Below, one piece after another: positions 33,159 to 41,777 of a stretch of DNA of 64,000 nucleotides; position 1 is the stretch's first letter, and each line of letters begins with the position of its first letter. The stretch covers positions 1-64,000 of the forward strand of contig JAKLHK010000006.1 of NCBI GenBank assembly GCA_022710185.1, written 5' to 3'. The translations under genes were made by a program, and so were the position numbers. The DNA comes from Bacteroidota bacterium. GTDB lineage: Bacteria > Bacteroidota > Bacteroidia > Bacteroidales > JAGNHN01. The notes beneath the pieces are model-generated. The model was not told where the DNA came from. It saw only the letters and a list, made by a program, of their open reading frames with translations, and searched no databases.

Positions 33159-33623
33159 TTACGATGGTTTTACGAGGATCTTATGGGAACTGACCTTGAC
33201 AACGGTAACTTCTTTTTCTTCATCCACGAATCCGGTAAGGCTTTGGACCTCCACGATAGCGCCATTGATCATGGCCTTGCCCATAGGGGCCAGGCGCGAG
33301 ATGGTCCTTCCCCGGTCGCCGGGATGTATGCTTTCTTCATCAACCACATTCATCTTACCTTCAATATTCTTATTGAGGGCCAGGCGCTTCCAGGTTTTTG
33401 ACTTGAGACTGAAATAGAGGGCCCCTACCGTAGCCAGGATGGTGGTGATCAGGGTATAGTGCCCGGCTGTGGTACCAAAGGCGTGATAGGACTCGAAGAT
33501 GCCGAACACGACCAGGGCGAAGCCTGCGATGCCTACCACTCCGGTGCCGGGGATCACCAGGATTTCAAGTACCAGAAAGAGCAGGCCGGCCAGGATGAGC
33601 GCGATGATGATGGTCCAGGACAT
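33159..33623 (-). CDS. NfeD family membrane protein
   Basis: 154-residue short NfeD-type protein that accompanies flotillins: hydrophobic segments over residues 3-75 ([20 protein letters not shown]) and a C-terminal OB-fold domain ([20 protein letters not shown], then [20 protein letters not shown]). It has no serine-protease part. It ends ten bases before floA, so the two are probably one operon, with the M48 peptidase gene three bases upstream. Confidence 0.9.
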   Translation of the reverse strand: MSWTIIIALILAGLLFLVLEILVIPGTGVVGIAGFALVVFGIFESYHAFGTTAGHYTLITTILATVGALYFSLKSKTWKRLALNKNIEGKMNVVDEESIHPGDRGRTISRLAPMGKAMINGAIVEVQSLTGFVDEEKEVTVVKVSSHKILVKPS

Positions 33624-33626
33624 ACC

Positions 33627-34436
33627 TTATCTGACTTTATAATATTTCTTTGCCTCCGGAAGGAAAGCTTTGAGCGCGGCGATGCGGTTCTCGTCGCCAG
33701 GATGGGTGCTGAGCAGTTCGGGGGGCTTGGCGCCGCCCTGGGCGGCCATGGACTCCCAGAAGCTGATGGCCCGTTCAGGGTCGTAGCCGGCCATCGCCAT
33801 GAACACCAGGCCCATTTTATCGGCCTCATACTCATGCTGGCGTGAATAGGCCAGGCTCCCCAGGGTAGCGCTGACCCCGTATAGGGACATGAAGATATCC
33901 CTGGTTTCCTGGGGCTTCTGCTGCATGGCCACATCGAGGCCAATGGCGCCCATGGTGATGGCCAGCTGCTGGCTCATGCGCTCGCTGCCGTGACGGGCCA
34001 CGGCATGGGCCACCTCGTGCGACATGACCACTGCGAGTCCAGCCTCATCTTTGGTCACCGGGAGTATACCGGTATACACCACAATCTTACCCCCTGGCAT
34101 GCACCAGGCATTCACCGCGGCGTCCTTTACCAGCTTGTATTCCCAGGCGTAGTCCTTGATCTGTTTGCTCAGGTTGGCTTTCTTCATGTACTCGACCACG
34201 GCGTTCTTGATGCGTGTCCCGGTAATGGTGACCATCTGGGCATTGGGATCGGTGGCGGGTACGGGAGGGTTCTGGCTTAGAAACTCCTGATAGGAAGAAA
34301 AGCTAAGGCTGAGCATCATGCTTTCAGGCACCAGGCTGAGTTGCTTGCGTCCGGTGATGGGCACCTTGGCACAGGCGGCAAGAAGGGTCAGCAAGAGGAC
34401 GAAGACCGCCAGGCGGAAGAGGGGATTCTTTATCAT
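33627..34436 (-). CDS. M48 family metallopeptidase, lipoprotein
   Basis: Zinc peptidase of the M48 group, close to the periplasmic BepA/LoiP type that handles outer-membrane proteins. The signal peptide ends in a lipobox (LLAAC, C22). The zinc motif HEVAH is at 130-134, and the third ligand is the glutamate in HEYEADKMG. 269 residues form a single catalytic domain without TPR repeats. It is three bases from nfeD and three from clpS; grouping of peptidase, NfeD and flotillin suggests a membrane quality-control unit. Confidence 0.92.
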   Translation of the reverse strand: MIKNPLFRLAVFVLLLTLLAACAKVPITGRKQLSLVPESMMLSLSFSSYQEFLSQNPPVPATDPNAQMVTITGTRIKNAVVEYMKKANLSKQIKDYAWEYKLVKDAAVNAWCMPGGKIVVYTGILPVTKDEAGLAVVMSHEVAHAVARHGSERMSQQLAITMGAIGLDVAMQQKPQETRDIFMSLYGVSATLGSLAYSRQHEYEADKMGLVFMAMAGYDPERAISFWESMAAQGGAKPPELLSTHPGDENRIAALKAFLPEAKKYYKVR

Positions 34437-34439
34437 GGA

Positions 34440-34712
34440 TCAATGAATTTCGACGGTTAAACCCCTTCGGGTCATCTCGTTGCCCGCAGCACTCAGCTCC
34501 GCGAAGGTGCCGGTAAGCACCCCGCACTTCCCCTTGTAATGGGCGATGAGGGCACATTGTTCGGCCTGGTTGGGCTCATGTCGGCACACCTCGATCAGGG
34601 TGCTGATGACGAAGTCGAATGTGTTCACCTCATCATTGAACAGCACCAGTTCCCGGGAGGTCGTCAGGGTGCTCCTGGACTGCCGGCGGGGAGTGGTCTT
34701 TTCACGGATCAT
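34440..34712 (-). CDS. clpS: ClpS, adaptor for the Clp protease
   Basis: Cytoplasmic adaptor that gives N-degron substrates to ClpA/ClpC-ClpP. Core motif VLFNDEVNTFDFVISTL with the substrate-pocket NDE, and a late CGVLTG. I choose the ATG at 34712 (MIREKTTPRRQS, 90 residues) because a TACTTTTG -7 box at 34741-34734 lies inside the longest frame (to 34805) and leaves only six bases before the other ATG at 34727. It is the first gene of a clpS-M48-nfeD-floA run with gaps of ten bases or less. Confidence 0.9.
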   Translation of the reverse strand: MIREKTTPRRQSRSTLTTSRELVLFNDEVNTFDFVISTLIEVCRHEPNQAEQCALIAHYKGKCGVLTGTFAELSAAGNEMTRRGLTVEIH

Positions 34713-34733
34713 GAGCGGGTATGCCATCGCTAA

Positions 34734-34741
34734 CAAAAGTA
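34734..34741 (-). promoter_or_regulatory. -7 box (TACTTTTG) for the clpS-floA run
   Basis: Reverse strand TACTTTTG fits TAnnTTTG and decides between the possible clpS starts. Confidence 0.6.
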
Positions 34742-34858
34742 CGCATTCGTCAGGAATTATCCCAATACGAGATTCGTCGGGTAACTGATTATTAATAATT
34801 GACATTCAACACATTAAACCTTAGCTCAGAGAAATGGACGGGTTAGGTCGGGCTGGAC

Positions 34859-34866
34859 TATCTTTG
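34859..34866 (+). promoter_or_regulatory. -7 box (TATCTTTG) before the Nudix gene
   Basis: TATCTTTG, 15 bases before the ATG at 34882. Confidence 0.6.
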
Positions 34867-34881
34867 CCACAAACCTGAGTT

Positions 34882-35535
34882 ATGCAATTGTCCGGCTTTC
34901 AGCAGATCAAGGACCACCTGATCCATCTTCCCCTGCCCGGGCTGTCGGGGCAGCTGGCCATGGCTCCTGCAGTGAGGGCAGTAGAAGCGGAGCGTGCCGA
35001 CCAGCGTACCGCCCGCCTTTCGGGGGTGCTGGTCCTATGCTATGCGGATACTCAGGAGGTGATGCGTATGGTGCTGATGCAGCGCACCGATTACGGGGGA
35101 GAACACAGTGGTCAGATCTCCTTTCCGGGAGGCAAAATGGAGCCAGGGGATGCGGACCTTCAGCATACAGCCTTGAGGGAGTCGATGGAGGAAGTTGGAA
35201 CAGACCCTGCTAAAGTGATGGTGTTAAGGGAGCTGAGCGAACTATACATTCCCCCCAGCCATTTCATGGTGCACCCATACCTGGGGTTTATGGCGCATGA
35301 GCCCCTGCTGAAGGCAGACCCTACAGAAGTGGCGGCAATCCTCACCCCCAGGTTGGCCGACCTGCTGAATCCCTCCGCTGTACGCAGCATACAAGTGCAC
35401 AGCCGCAGGTACGGGAGCATGGAAGTCCCCTGCTACCGCGTGGACGGGCACAGCATCTGGGGAGCCACCGCCATGATCCTCAGCGAGGCGTTACTCCTGA
35501 TCAGAAAAGCGGAGGAAGTCAGTCGAGTATCCTGA
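34882..35535 (+). CDS. Nudix hydrolase, CoA pyrophosphatase type
   Basis: Cytoplasmic Mg-dependent pyrophosphohydrolase. Of the 217 residues, the Nudix box runs from about 83 to 107, with the REsmEEvG core (ALRESMEEVGTD). The preceding text LMQRTDYGGEHSGQISFPGG is typical of the CoA diphosphatase branch (NudL, YeaB). It overlaps the convergent OsmC gene by 17 bases at the 3' end. Confidence 0.87.
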   Translation: MQLSGFQQIKDHLIHLPLPGLSGQLAMAPAVRAVEAERADQRTARLSGVLVLCYADTQEVMRMVLMQRTDYGGEHSGQISFPGGKMEPGDADLQHTALRESMEEVGTDPAKVMVLRELSELYIPPSHFMVHPYLGFMAHEPLLKADPTEVAAILTPRLADLLNPSAVRSIQVHSRRYGSMEVPCYRVDGHSIWGATAMILSEALLLIRKAEEVSRVS

Positions 35536-35935
35536 TCTCGTGGCGTATACCAGTGGCCTTGATCAGCATAGCCGAGACGCCGCAATACTTCTCCTGGCTC
35601 AGGGCCACGGCTTTCTCCAGTTTGTCCATAGGCAGGTCCTGTCCCCGGAACTCGTATATGATCCGGATATCCTCGTACGTCTTAGGGTGCTCCCCGGTCA
35701 TTTCGGCTTCGACGGCCACATTGAAATACTCCGGGACGATCCGCATCTTTCCGAGGATAGATATGACATCCATACCGGTACATCCTGCCAGGGCCACCAG
35801 CATCAAGGGTTTGGGCCGGGGGCCCAGGTTGCGGCCGCCTACGGCCTCATCGGCGTCGATAGTGATGCTGTGCCCATTGACCTGGGCTTCGAAGGTCATG
35901 TTGTCTATCCACCTTGACTCGATCCTTGTGCTCAT
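35519..35935 (-). CDS. OsmC family protein
   Basis: 138-residue OsmC/Ohr-fold protein; members reduce organic hydroperoxides through two cysteines. Here the first conserved Cys is in VALAGCTGMDVISIL, and the second lies in the EKYCGVSAML helix. The opening is GHSITIDADEAVGG, and GPRPKPLMLVALAGC fits the YhfA-like branch rather than Ohr. Convergent with the Nudix gene, overlapping by 17 bases. Confidence 0.88.
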   Translation of the reverse strand: MSTRIESRWIDNMTFEAQVNGHSITIDADEAVGGRNLGPRPKPLMLVALAGCTGMDVISILGKMRIVPEYFNVAVEAEMTGEHPKTYEDIRIIYEFRGQDLPMDKLEKAVALSQEKYCGVSAMLIKATGIRHEIRILD

Positions 35936-36067
35936 TGCTTATCTCAGGTTTTATGGTGTAAAATTAGGCCCCTTCCTCCATAAAAGATCAAGGAGGGAGG
36001 ATGCCTTGTTAACAGCGGAAGTTGGTAAATGTTCTGAACTTCAGTAGTGGAAATCACGATGTCCGGC

Positions 36068-36075
36068 TATCTTTG
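36068..36075 (+). promoter_or_regulatory. -7 box (TATCTTTG) of the B12-regulated operon
   Basis: TATCTTTG, nine bases before the first paired base of the cobalamin riboswitch. Confidence 0.65.
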
Positions 36076-36084
36076 TTGCCGGAA

Positions 36085-36250
36085 CAGGTAAGCGGAGGCT
36101 CCACGGCCGATGCTTTGAAAAGGGAACCGGGTGAAATTCCCGGACAGTACCCGCTGCTGTGAACCCTCCTAATCCCCGGAGATCCGATGCCACTGTCCGT
36201 TTGGATGGGAAGGCTTCCGGGGATGAGGGCAAGTCAGAAGACCTGCCTGC
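36085..36250 (+). promoter_or_regulatory. Cobalamin riboswitch
   Basis: The region has the conserved blocks of the B12 riboswitch in order: CAGGT (36085-36089) that pairs with ACCTG (36241-36245), GGGTGAAATTCCCGG (36129-36143), the GCTGCTGTGA block (36153-36162), GCCACTG (36188-36194), and AAGTCAGAAGACCTGCC at 36231-36247. About 94 bases of expression platform separate it from btuB. Binding of cobalamin should shut down the btuB-btuG genes that follow. Confidence 0.95.
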
Positions 36251-36343
36251 GCCACATACTTTTCAGAGCTTTCGGGATAAAAGCGATGAATGGCCTCCTG
36301 CAGTCCATTTACCCTTGCTTTCCGTAGCCATTGATCAAACGCT

Positions 36344-38308
36344 ATGCGCATCAGGGCTTTATGCATCAGCATTGAAAGAAGTCTCCACTACGGCCTTATC
36401 TGTGGTAGGAGTCTCCTCCTGGGGTGTAGTATGCTGTTGGCTGTCTCCACCTGCCTGGTAGCGCAACCAATCAGCGACACCCTGGAGCTGAGTCTGGCGG
36501 AGGTTAAGGCCCTGCGCGCAGCTTCACCCATGGCAGGAGTAGTGGAGATCAGCGATACCAGTCTGAGGCTCTCCTCATCCGCACCTGCCCTGTCCGATGT
36601 CCTCCAGCAGCTTACGCCCTATGCGGTAAGGATATATGGAACAGGGGGCGTGGCGACCCTGGCTTACCGGGGGAGCGCAGCCCACCATAGCGAAGTACTA
36701 TGGAATGGGGTACCCCTGAATTCAGGCTTCCTGGGCATGAGCGATCTGAGCATGATGGTGCTGGCGACCGGCGACATCCTGCGCATCGGTCAGGACGGGG
36801 CACCTTCGGTGCTTCCGGGAGCCCTGCTGCAGCTGCAGTCCAGCCTCCCCGATTCCGGTGAGCATAAGGTAGATATGGACCTGACAGGTGGGAGCTTTGG
36901 CAGCCTGAACGCATCGGCCCACCTGGCTGCCGGAGGGAAAAGGCTGGCCTACCGCCTGCAGCCTTATGTCCGTCGCTCACGCAACGATTTCGCATACCTC
37001 ACCCACAAGGCCGACGGTGGGGATAGCCTGGGAAGAAGGAAATCTGCGTCCTATATCCATGCTGGGCTTCAGCAGCACCTGGGGTGCACCCTTCAGGGAG
37101 GCACACTGCTGAAGGGGCATTCCATGCTGGTGCTCAGCCAACGTGAGCTCCCTGAGCCCATCTCCGGTGATGCAGTAGAGAGGGAACAACGGTCCGGGGA
37201 GTTGCAGGGGGCACACAGCCTGAGCCTCGATCGCAGGTCAGGGCAATGGGACTGGCATGCAGGGATAGGGCTGCACCACCAGGTGTACCGTTACTACATC
37301 CTGGACCATGATGCCAGCACTACCAGGGCCTGGACCGGGCAGTTGTCACTTTCAGCCTCCACGAAGGGGCAAGGACCCCTGAGCGCAGAGACCCACGCAG
37401 TGCTGCGTCATGAATGGGTCAGTTCGGATAATTATCAGGAACGCCATATCAGGCAAAGCGCCTTGTTAAGCCAGCACCTGCGTGGAAATATCACGCGGGA
37501 CCTTACCGCCCTCCTGCAGGCCCGTATGCTGGTACGTCGGGACCGTGCGGACCTGCTGCCCGCCATGGAAGTTCGATACATGGACCACAAGGGCAGGCAT
37601 GAAGGATATTTAAGCTTTGCCCGGGCCCTCAGGCAACCCACGTTCAATGAGCTTTACTGGAACCCGGGCGGGAACCCTGGACTCGCGGATGAACAGGGGC
37701 TGCGGACGGAGACGGGTGCTGCTCTCCGTTGGAATACGGATCACCGTAATCTCAGCCTGGACATCCACTTCTTCCATCATGTGATCCGCAACTGGGTGGC
37801 CTGGAGGCCTGAAGGCGCCAGCCCCTATTGGAGCCCGTTGAACCTCGGGAGGGTGGTGAGCACCGGGTTGGAGTCAAGGATCCGCGGCCAGCATAAGTTA
37901 CCATTTGCCCGCATCGGTCTTGAACTGAGCTATCTATTTACCCGGGCAGGGGAATCCGCATCCGGCAGGTTGCAGCCCGGACCCCAGCTCACCTATACCC
38001 CCAGGCACGCTTTCTCAGGCATGCTCCAATACGAGCATAAAGCACGCAGCCTTTCCTTAAGGGCCCTGGTGCAGGACCGCAGGTACACCCGCACCGACCT
38101 GAGCGGTTGGCTGCCGGCCTTTGCCACCATGGACCTGACTGCTTCCCACCGCATAAATCCATGGGCAAATTTGTATCTCACATTCAATAACATAACCAAC
38201 ACCAATTATCAACTCATTGCCTGGTACCCCATGCCCCGACTGAGGGTTGAAGGTGGATTCAGGCTTCAATTGATCCCCCATGAAAGAACACCAGCCGACA
38301 AGCCATAA
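36344..38308 (+). CDS. btuB: TonB-dependent cobalamin receptor
   Basis: Outer-membrane receptor that imports vitamin B12 with energy from TonB. The 654 residues hold a signal peptide ending near TCLVAQ, a plug domain (VLQQLTPYAVRIYGTGGVAT, WNGVPLNSGFLGMSDLS) and a 22-strand barrel with FNELYWNPGGNPGLADEQG and a C-terminal NITNTNYQLIAWYPMP. It sits under a cobalamin riboswitch and is followed, with a 29-base overlap, by btuG, which fixes the substrate. No carboxypeptidase-like N-terminal extension of the SusC type is present. Confidence 0.93.
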   Translation: MRIRALCISIERSLHYGLICGRSLLLGCSMLLAVSTCLVAQPISDTLELSLAEVKALRAASPMAGVVEISDTSLRLSSSAPALSDVLQQLTPYAVRIYGTGGVATLAYRGSAAHHSEVLWNGVPLNSGFLGMSDLSMMVLATGDILRIGQDGAPSVLPGALLQLQSSLPDSGEHKVDMDLTGGSFGSLNASAHLAAGGKRLAYRLQPYVRRSRNDFAYLTHKADGGDSLGRRKSASYIHAGLQQHLGCTLQGGTLLKGHSMLVLSQRELPEPISGDAVEREQRSGELQGAHSLSLDRRSGQWDWHAGIGLHHQVYRYYILDHDASTTRAWTGQLSLSASTKGQGPLSAETHAVLRHEWVSSDNYQERHIRQSALLSQHLRGNITRDLTALLQARMLVRRDRADLLPAMEVRYMDHKGRHEGYLSFARALRQPTFNELYWNPGGNPGLADEQGLRTETGAALRWNTDHRNLSLDIHFFHHVIRNWVAWRPEGASPYWSPLNLGRVVSTGLESRIRGQHKLPFARIGLELSYLFTRAGESASGRLQPGPQLTYTPRHAFSGMLQYEHKARSLSLRALVQDRRYTRTDLSGWLPAFATMDLTASHRINPWANLYLTFNNITNTNYQLIAWYPMPRLRVEGGFRLQLIPHERTPADKP

Positions 38309-39365
38309 AGCCATGGCTCTCATATTCCTGCTCACTGCTTCCTTGAGCCTGTCCTCCTGCAGCAACGACCCGGATGAAATCGTCATACCCAGTTCCGGCT
38401 ATCCCGGAGGCGAGGGCGTTTTCATCCTCAACGAAGGCACTTTTGGCGGAGGGAATGGCTCGCTGAGTTTCTTCAGCACTTCCCGTGACAAAGTGTACCA
38501 GGATGTTTACCGTGCGGCAAACGACCAGGCCCTGGGGGATATGCCCCTGAGTATGGTCCTTTTCGGTGACACCGCCGCCATCAGTGTGAATGGCTCGGGC
38601 CGGTTGGTCTTTGTCCGTCTGAGCGATATGAAATCCCTGGGAAGCGTGGACGGACTCGCTTCACCCCGGCAAATGGTAAGCCAAGGGGGGCGGCTACTGG
38701 TGAGTGACCTCAGCCAGGGCTTAGTCCATGTCGTCGACCGCCGCACCATGACTCTCAGCGGGAGCATCCCAACCGTCCATGCAGTGGAACACCTGTATGT
38801 TCATGGGGGACAGGTATTTGCGGCCGCATGGTCATCATTCTATGTAAACAAACCGAACAATCTGATCCTGAAAATTGATCCGGTTCAGGGGGTGGTCACC
38901 GATTCGCTGTTGCTAAGCAAAGAGCCCAACAGCATGGCCTCGGATGGCGATGGGATGCTGTGGGTTCTGTGCAGTGGAGGGTATCTTTACGAGGAGTCCC
39001 CTGCGCTTTACGGGATCGACCTGAGCAGCTTCAGCATCGTGAAGCAATTCACCTTTGTAAAGGGAAGCGATTATCCGTCCAGTTTGTGTATAAGCCATGA
39101 TGGTCAGCAACTATTCTTTCTGAACCAGGGCAGCATCTGGAAAATGGGGGTTACGGATGCTTCACTGCCCACTCAGCCCTGGCATTCCGGCAATGGGTAC
39201 TTCTATCAGCTCAGCGCCGATCCTCATGCCGACCGCATCCTGGTTACCGATGCCGGGGACTTCCAGTCCGCGGGCAAGGCATACCTGCTAAGCGGGCAGG
39301 GCGAGGTGCTCCGCACCCTGGACGCGGGCATCATTCCAGGGAGCGCGTGCTTCCGATCCAACTGA
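38280..39365 (+). CDS. btuG: BtuG-like surface lipoprotein, cobalamin-capturing beta-propeller
   Basis: Lipoprotein of the DUF5074/YncE-like beta-propeller type. BtuG of Bacteroides captures B12 at the surface with very high affinity and hands it to BtuB. 361 residues: signal peptide with lipobox SLSSC (C27), then GGEGVFILNEGTFGGGNGSL, the typical start of this family, and seven repeats of about 45 residues. The ATG at 38280 lies inside the end of btuB and supplies a charged n-region; the ATG at 38313 would not. Overlap with btuB implies coupled expression. Confidence 0.9.
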   Translation: MKEHQPTSHKAMALIFLLTASLSLSSCSNDPDEIVIPSSGYPGGEGVFILNEGTFGGGNGSLSFFSTSRDKVYQDVYRAANDQALGDMPLSMVLFGDTAAISVNGSGRLVFVRLSDMKSLGSVDGLASPRQMVSQGGRLLVSDLSQGLVHVVDRRTMTLSGSIPTVHAVEHLYVHGGQVFAAAWSSFYVNKPNNLILKIDPVQGVVTDSLLLSKEPNSMASDGDGMLWVLCSGGYLYEESPALYGIDLSSFSIVKQFTFVKGSDYPSSLCISHDGQQLFFLNQGSIWKMGVTDASLPTQPWHSGNGYFYQLSADPHADRILVTDAGDFQSAGKAYLLSGQGEVLRTLDAGIIPGSACFRSN

Positions 39366-39392
39366 TCCCTAACTTCGGGTAAAATTTCGCAG

Positions 39393-40280
39393 ATGAGAAT
39401 AATAATGATAAAGTCGATCATCGGCCTGGTTTTGCTTGCAGTACTTTGGTCCTGTTCCCAGGGGCCGGAAACGCAAGGAGACAAAAAAGGCATCTTGGTG
39501 AGTATCGGTCCCCAGGCCTGGTTTGTGCACCAGCTCTTGCCTGATACCGTTCCCGTATATGTACTGGTGCCCCCCGGAAGCTCCCCGCATGCCTTTGAGC
39601 CGGGTCCGGCAGACCTAATCCACCTGGAGCAGTCGCTGGGCTACCTCAGGATAGGCCATATCGGCTTTGAACTATCCCTTGCGGAAAAAATCCGCTCGAG
39701 CTATCCCGATAAACCAGTATTCGACCTCTCGCAAGGAATTTCCCTGATGCAGGGCCATGAACATCATCATGAAGGGGAACACCATGAGCATGGGGGCGAG
39801 GGCACCGATCCCCACATCTGGATGTCGGTGACCCAGGGGAAAATCATCGCGGCAAATACCCGTGATGCCCTGCTTCAACTCTTTCCTGATCAGCAGGACA
39901 GCATACTGTCGCGCTTTGCCCGGCTCAGCACTCGCCTGGACAGCCTGGATTTGCAGTTTGCTGAGCAGCTCAAGGCCTCCGGGGTGGGCCGCTTCGCGAT
40001 CTTCCACCCCGCACTCTCATACTATGCCAAGGATTACGGACTTGAGCAGCTCTCTATTGAGGAGGAGGGCAAGGACCCCAGCCCGGCCCACTTGCAGCAA
40101 GTGATAGACCTTATCCGGGAGGGAGGGATTAAAACGATCCTCGTTCAAAGGGAATTCAACCAGGAGCAAGCCAGGACCATAGCCAGGGAGGCCGGTGTTG
40201 GCATCACGGTGATCGATCCGCTCAGCGAAGACTGGGAGCGGAGCCTCAGGGAGATTACCGCGGCCATTGCTGTCGATTGA
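39393..40280 (+). CDS. ZnuA-like metal ABC transporter substrate-binding lipoprotein
   Basis: Cluster A-I binding protein for zinc or a similar metal, with lipobox VLWSC (C21). Of the 295 residues, the family motifs are SPHAFEPGPADL, the His-rich loop HEHHHEGEHHEHGG (about residues 124-140) as in zinc-specific ZnuA, DPHIWMS, and FHPALSYYAKDYG. It begins 27 bases after btuG, so it may share the cobalamin-controlled transcript. No permease or ATPase gene follows. It is not BtuF, whose fold signature differs. Zinc is the best guess; cobalt is a possibility raised by the position. Confidence 0.85.
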   Translation: MRIIMIKSIIGLVLLAVLWSCSQGPETQGDKKGILVSIGPQAWFVHQLLPDTVPVYVLVPPGSSPHAFEPGPADLIHLEQSLGYLRIGHIGFELSLAEKIRSSYPDKPVFDLSQGISLMQGHEHHHEGEHHEHGGEGTDPHIWMSVTQGKIIAANTRDALLQLFPDQQDSILSRFARLSTRLDSLDLQFAEQLKASGVGRFAIFHPALSYYAKDYGLEQLSIEEEGKDPSPAHLQQVIDLIREGGIKTILVQREFNQEQARTIAREAGVGITVIDPLSEDWERSLREITAAIAVD

Positions 40281-40405
40281 CACCGCACCACGTCATGACT
40301 GTTGCAGATCAGGAGAAAGGTGTTGAAAAATAGTTAATTTAGTTGAGTCATTGATGAGCACCACCCATGATCGAGAACACGCGCATTCTTAGATGCAACA
40401 TCCTG

Positions 40406-40597
40406 ATGAACAGGAAGATTATCCTTGGCGGACTGATACTGTTCACGGGGATGCTCCTTTCCTCCTGCGCAACCACCTCCTACCCCACTCCGGCTTCGGC
40501 CAACCAGAGCAAGCACATGAAGAAGAGCCTGAAGAAGTACGGGAAGGAAAACCCCAAAAACCTACGCATCAAGAGCAATTACCGGATCAAAGGCTAA
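40406..40597 (+). CDS. Small lipoprotein, unknown
   Basis: 63 residues from the ATG at 40406. The signal peptide MNRKIILGGLILFTGMLLSS ends at lipobox C21. The short mature part is very basic (HMKKSLKKYGKENPKN) and ends RIKSNYRIKG. I do not recognise the family. It ends 17 bases before the serine hydrolase gene and may be co-transcribed. Confidence 0.6.
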   Translation: MNRKIILGGLILFTGMLLSSCATTSYPTPASANQSKHMKKSLKKYGKENPKNLRIKSNYRIKG

Positions 40598-40614
40598 TCC
40601 TGCCAGCATCCGCT

Positions 40615-41730
40615 ATGGCCCGAATCCAGTATCCTTCGTTCAGGATATTCATCCTTTTATTTAGCCTGACACTATTATCTTCTTGCCATACAGCGAGATA
40701 CTTTACGCGTAACCTTGCGGGGCCCGGGGATTACCGCATCTTCCCATGCCTTCACATCGCCGGCAACCCGGCTCCTTCCGGCTTCCCCCGGTCCACGTTA
40801 CCCCTGCCGGAAACGGGAGGGCTGCAAACAGGGTATGAAGACCTGGAGGAGCTCCTGATCCACACCCGGACGAATTCCTTCCTTATCCTTCACCACGATA
40901 GTCTTGTTTTTGAATGGTATGCTGAGGGACAGGATGAGGGCACCATGGCGTCATCATTTTCTATCGCCAAGACCGTGGTGAGCACCATGGTGGGCATTGC
41001 CCTGGAGGAAGGCGATATCCCTTCACTGGATACCCCGGTGTCCGTCTATCTTCCGGAACTCCATCCTTCCCTTTCGGCCGTGACCTTCAGGCAACTGCTG
41101 GATATGAGGGCCGGACTCAACTTCAGGGAGCGCTATCTCACCCCCTTCAGTCCGATGGCCAGGTATTATTACGGGCGCAGGCTCGACCGATATATTTTGA
41201 GGCTTAGGTCGGAAGACAGTGCAGGCAGGCGGTATGAATACCAAAGTGCGGCGACACAGCTGGTGGGAATGGCGCTGGAACGGGCCACCAGGACCTCATG
41301 GGATACCTACCTGGCAGAAAAGCTCTGGATCCCTGCAGGGATGCCGCAAGGAACGACCTGGAGCACCGACAGGGAGAATGGGGTGCCCAAATTCTTCTGC
41401 TGCCTGAATGTCCGGCCCCATGACCTGGCCCGCTATGGCAACCTCTTTGTTCATGGGGGGCGTTATGGGGATAGGCAGATCTTATCTGAAGAATGGATAG
41501 CGCAGATCACCGGGGCTGACACGGGATCGCGGGACAGTCAGGGATATCCTTACAGCCTGGGGTGGCGGTTGACGCCTGAAGGGGGCCTGTTTGCCAAAGG
41601 AGTGCTGGGACAATACGTCTACGCCCATATGCCCAGCGGCACCGTGATCGTCCGTACGGCCAGCTCGGGCAAAGGACTGGACTGGGGTAGGGTGTTTGAC
41701 CGCCTAAGTACGTCCCTGGAAAACAAATAA
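40615..41730 (+). CDS. Serine hydrolase of the beta-lactamase (class C/EstB) fold, lipoprotein
   Basis: Periplasm-facing lipoprotein enzyme of the penicillin-binding/esterase fold. I start at the ATG at 40615 (signal peptide ending LLSSC, C24); the frame open from 40393 has no signal. The catalytic SxxK is S116-I-A-K119 (SSFSIAKTVVS). The second-motif region follows LLDMRAGLNFRE, with tyrosines in MARYYYG, and the late KxG-like part is around FAKGVLGQYVYA. Typical roles are peptide or ester hydrolysis; a true beta-lactamase is less likely. Confidence 0.82.
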   Translation: MARIQYPSFRIFILLFSLTLLSSCHTARYFTRNLAGPGDYRIFPCLHIAGNPAPSGFPRSTLPLPETGGLQTGYEDLEELLIHTRTNSFLILHHDSLVFEWYAEGQDEGTMASSFSIAKTVVSTMVGIALEEGDIPSLDTPVSVYLPELHPSLSAVTFRQLLDMRAGLNFRERYLTPFSPMARYYYGRRLDRYILRLRSEDSAGRRYEYQSAATQLVGMALERATRTSWDTYLAEKLWIPAGMPQGTTWSTDRENGVPKFFCCLNVRPHDLARYGNLFVHGGRYGDRQILSEEWIAQITGADTGSRDSQGYPYSLGWRLTPEGGLFAKGVLGQYVYAHMPSGTVIVRTASSGKGLDWGRVFDRLSTSLENK

Positions 41731-41777
41731 TTGACAAAATTCAAGACGATCTGAGATTTCCCGGACTGAGAAAGGGG

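Noticed and set aside
39393..40280. BtuF, the B12-binding ABC protein, suggested by the riboswitch context
   Set aside because: SPHAFEPGP, the His-rich loop and DPHIWM are cluster A-I metal-binding (ZnuA) marks.
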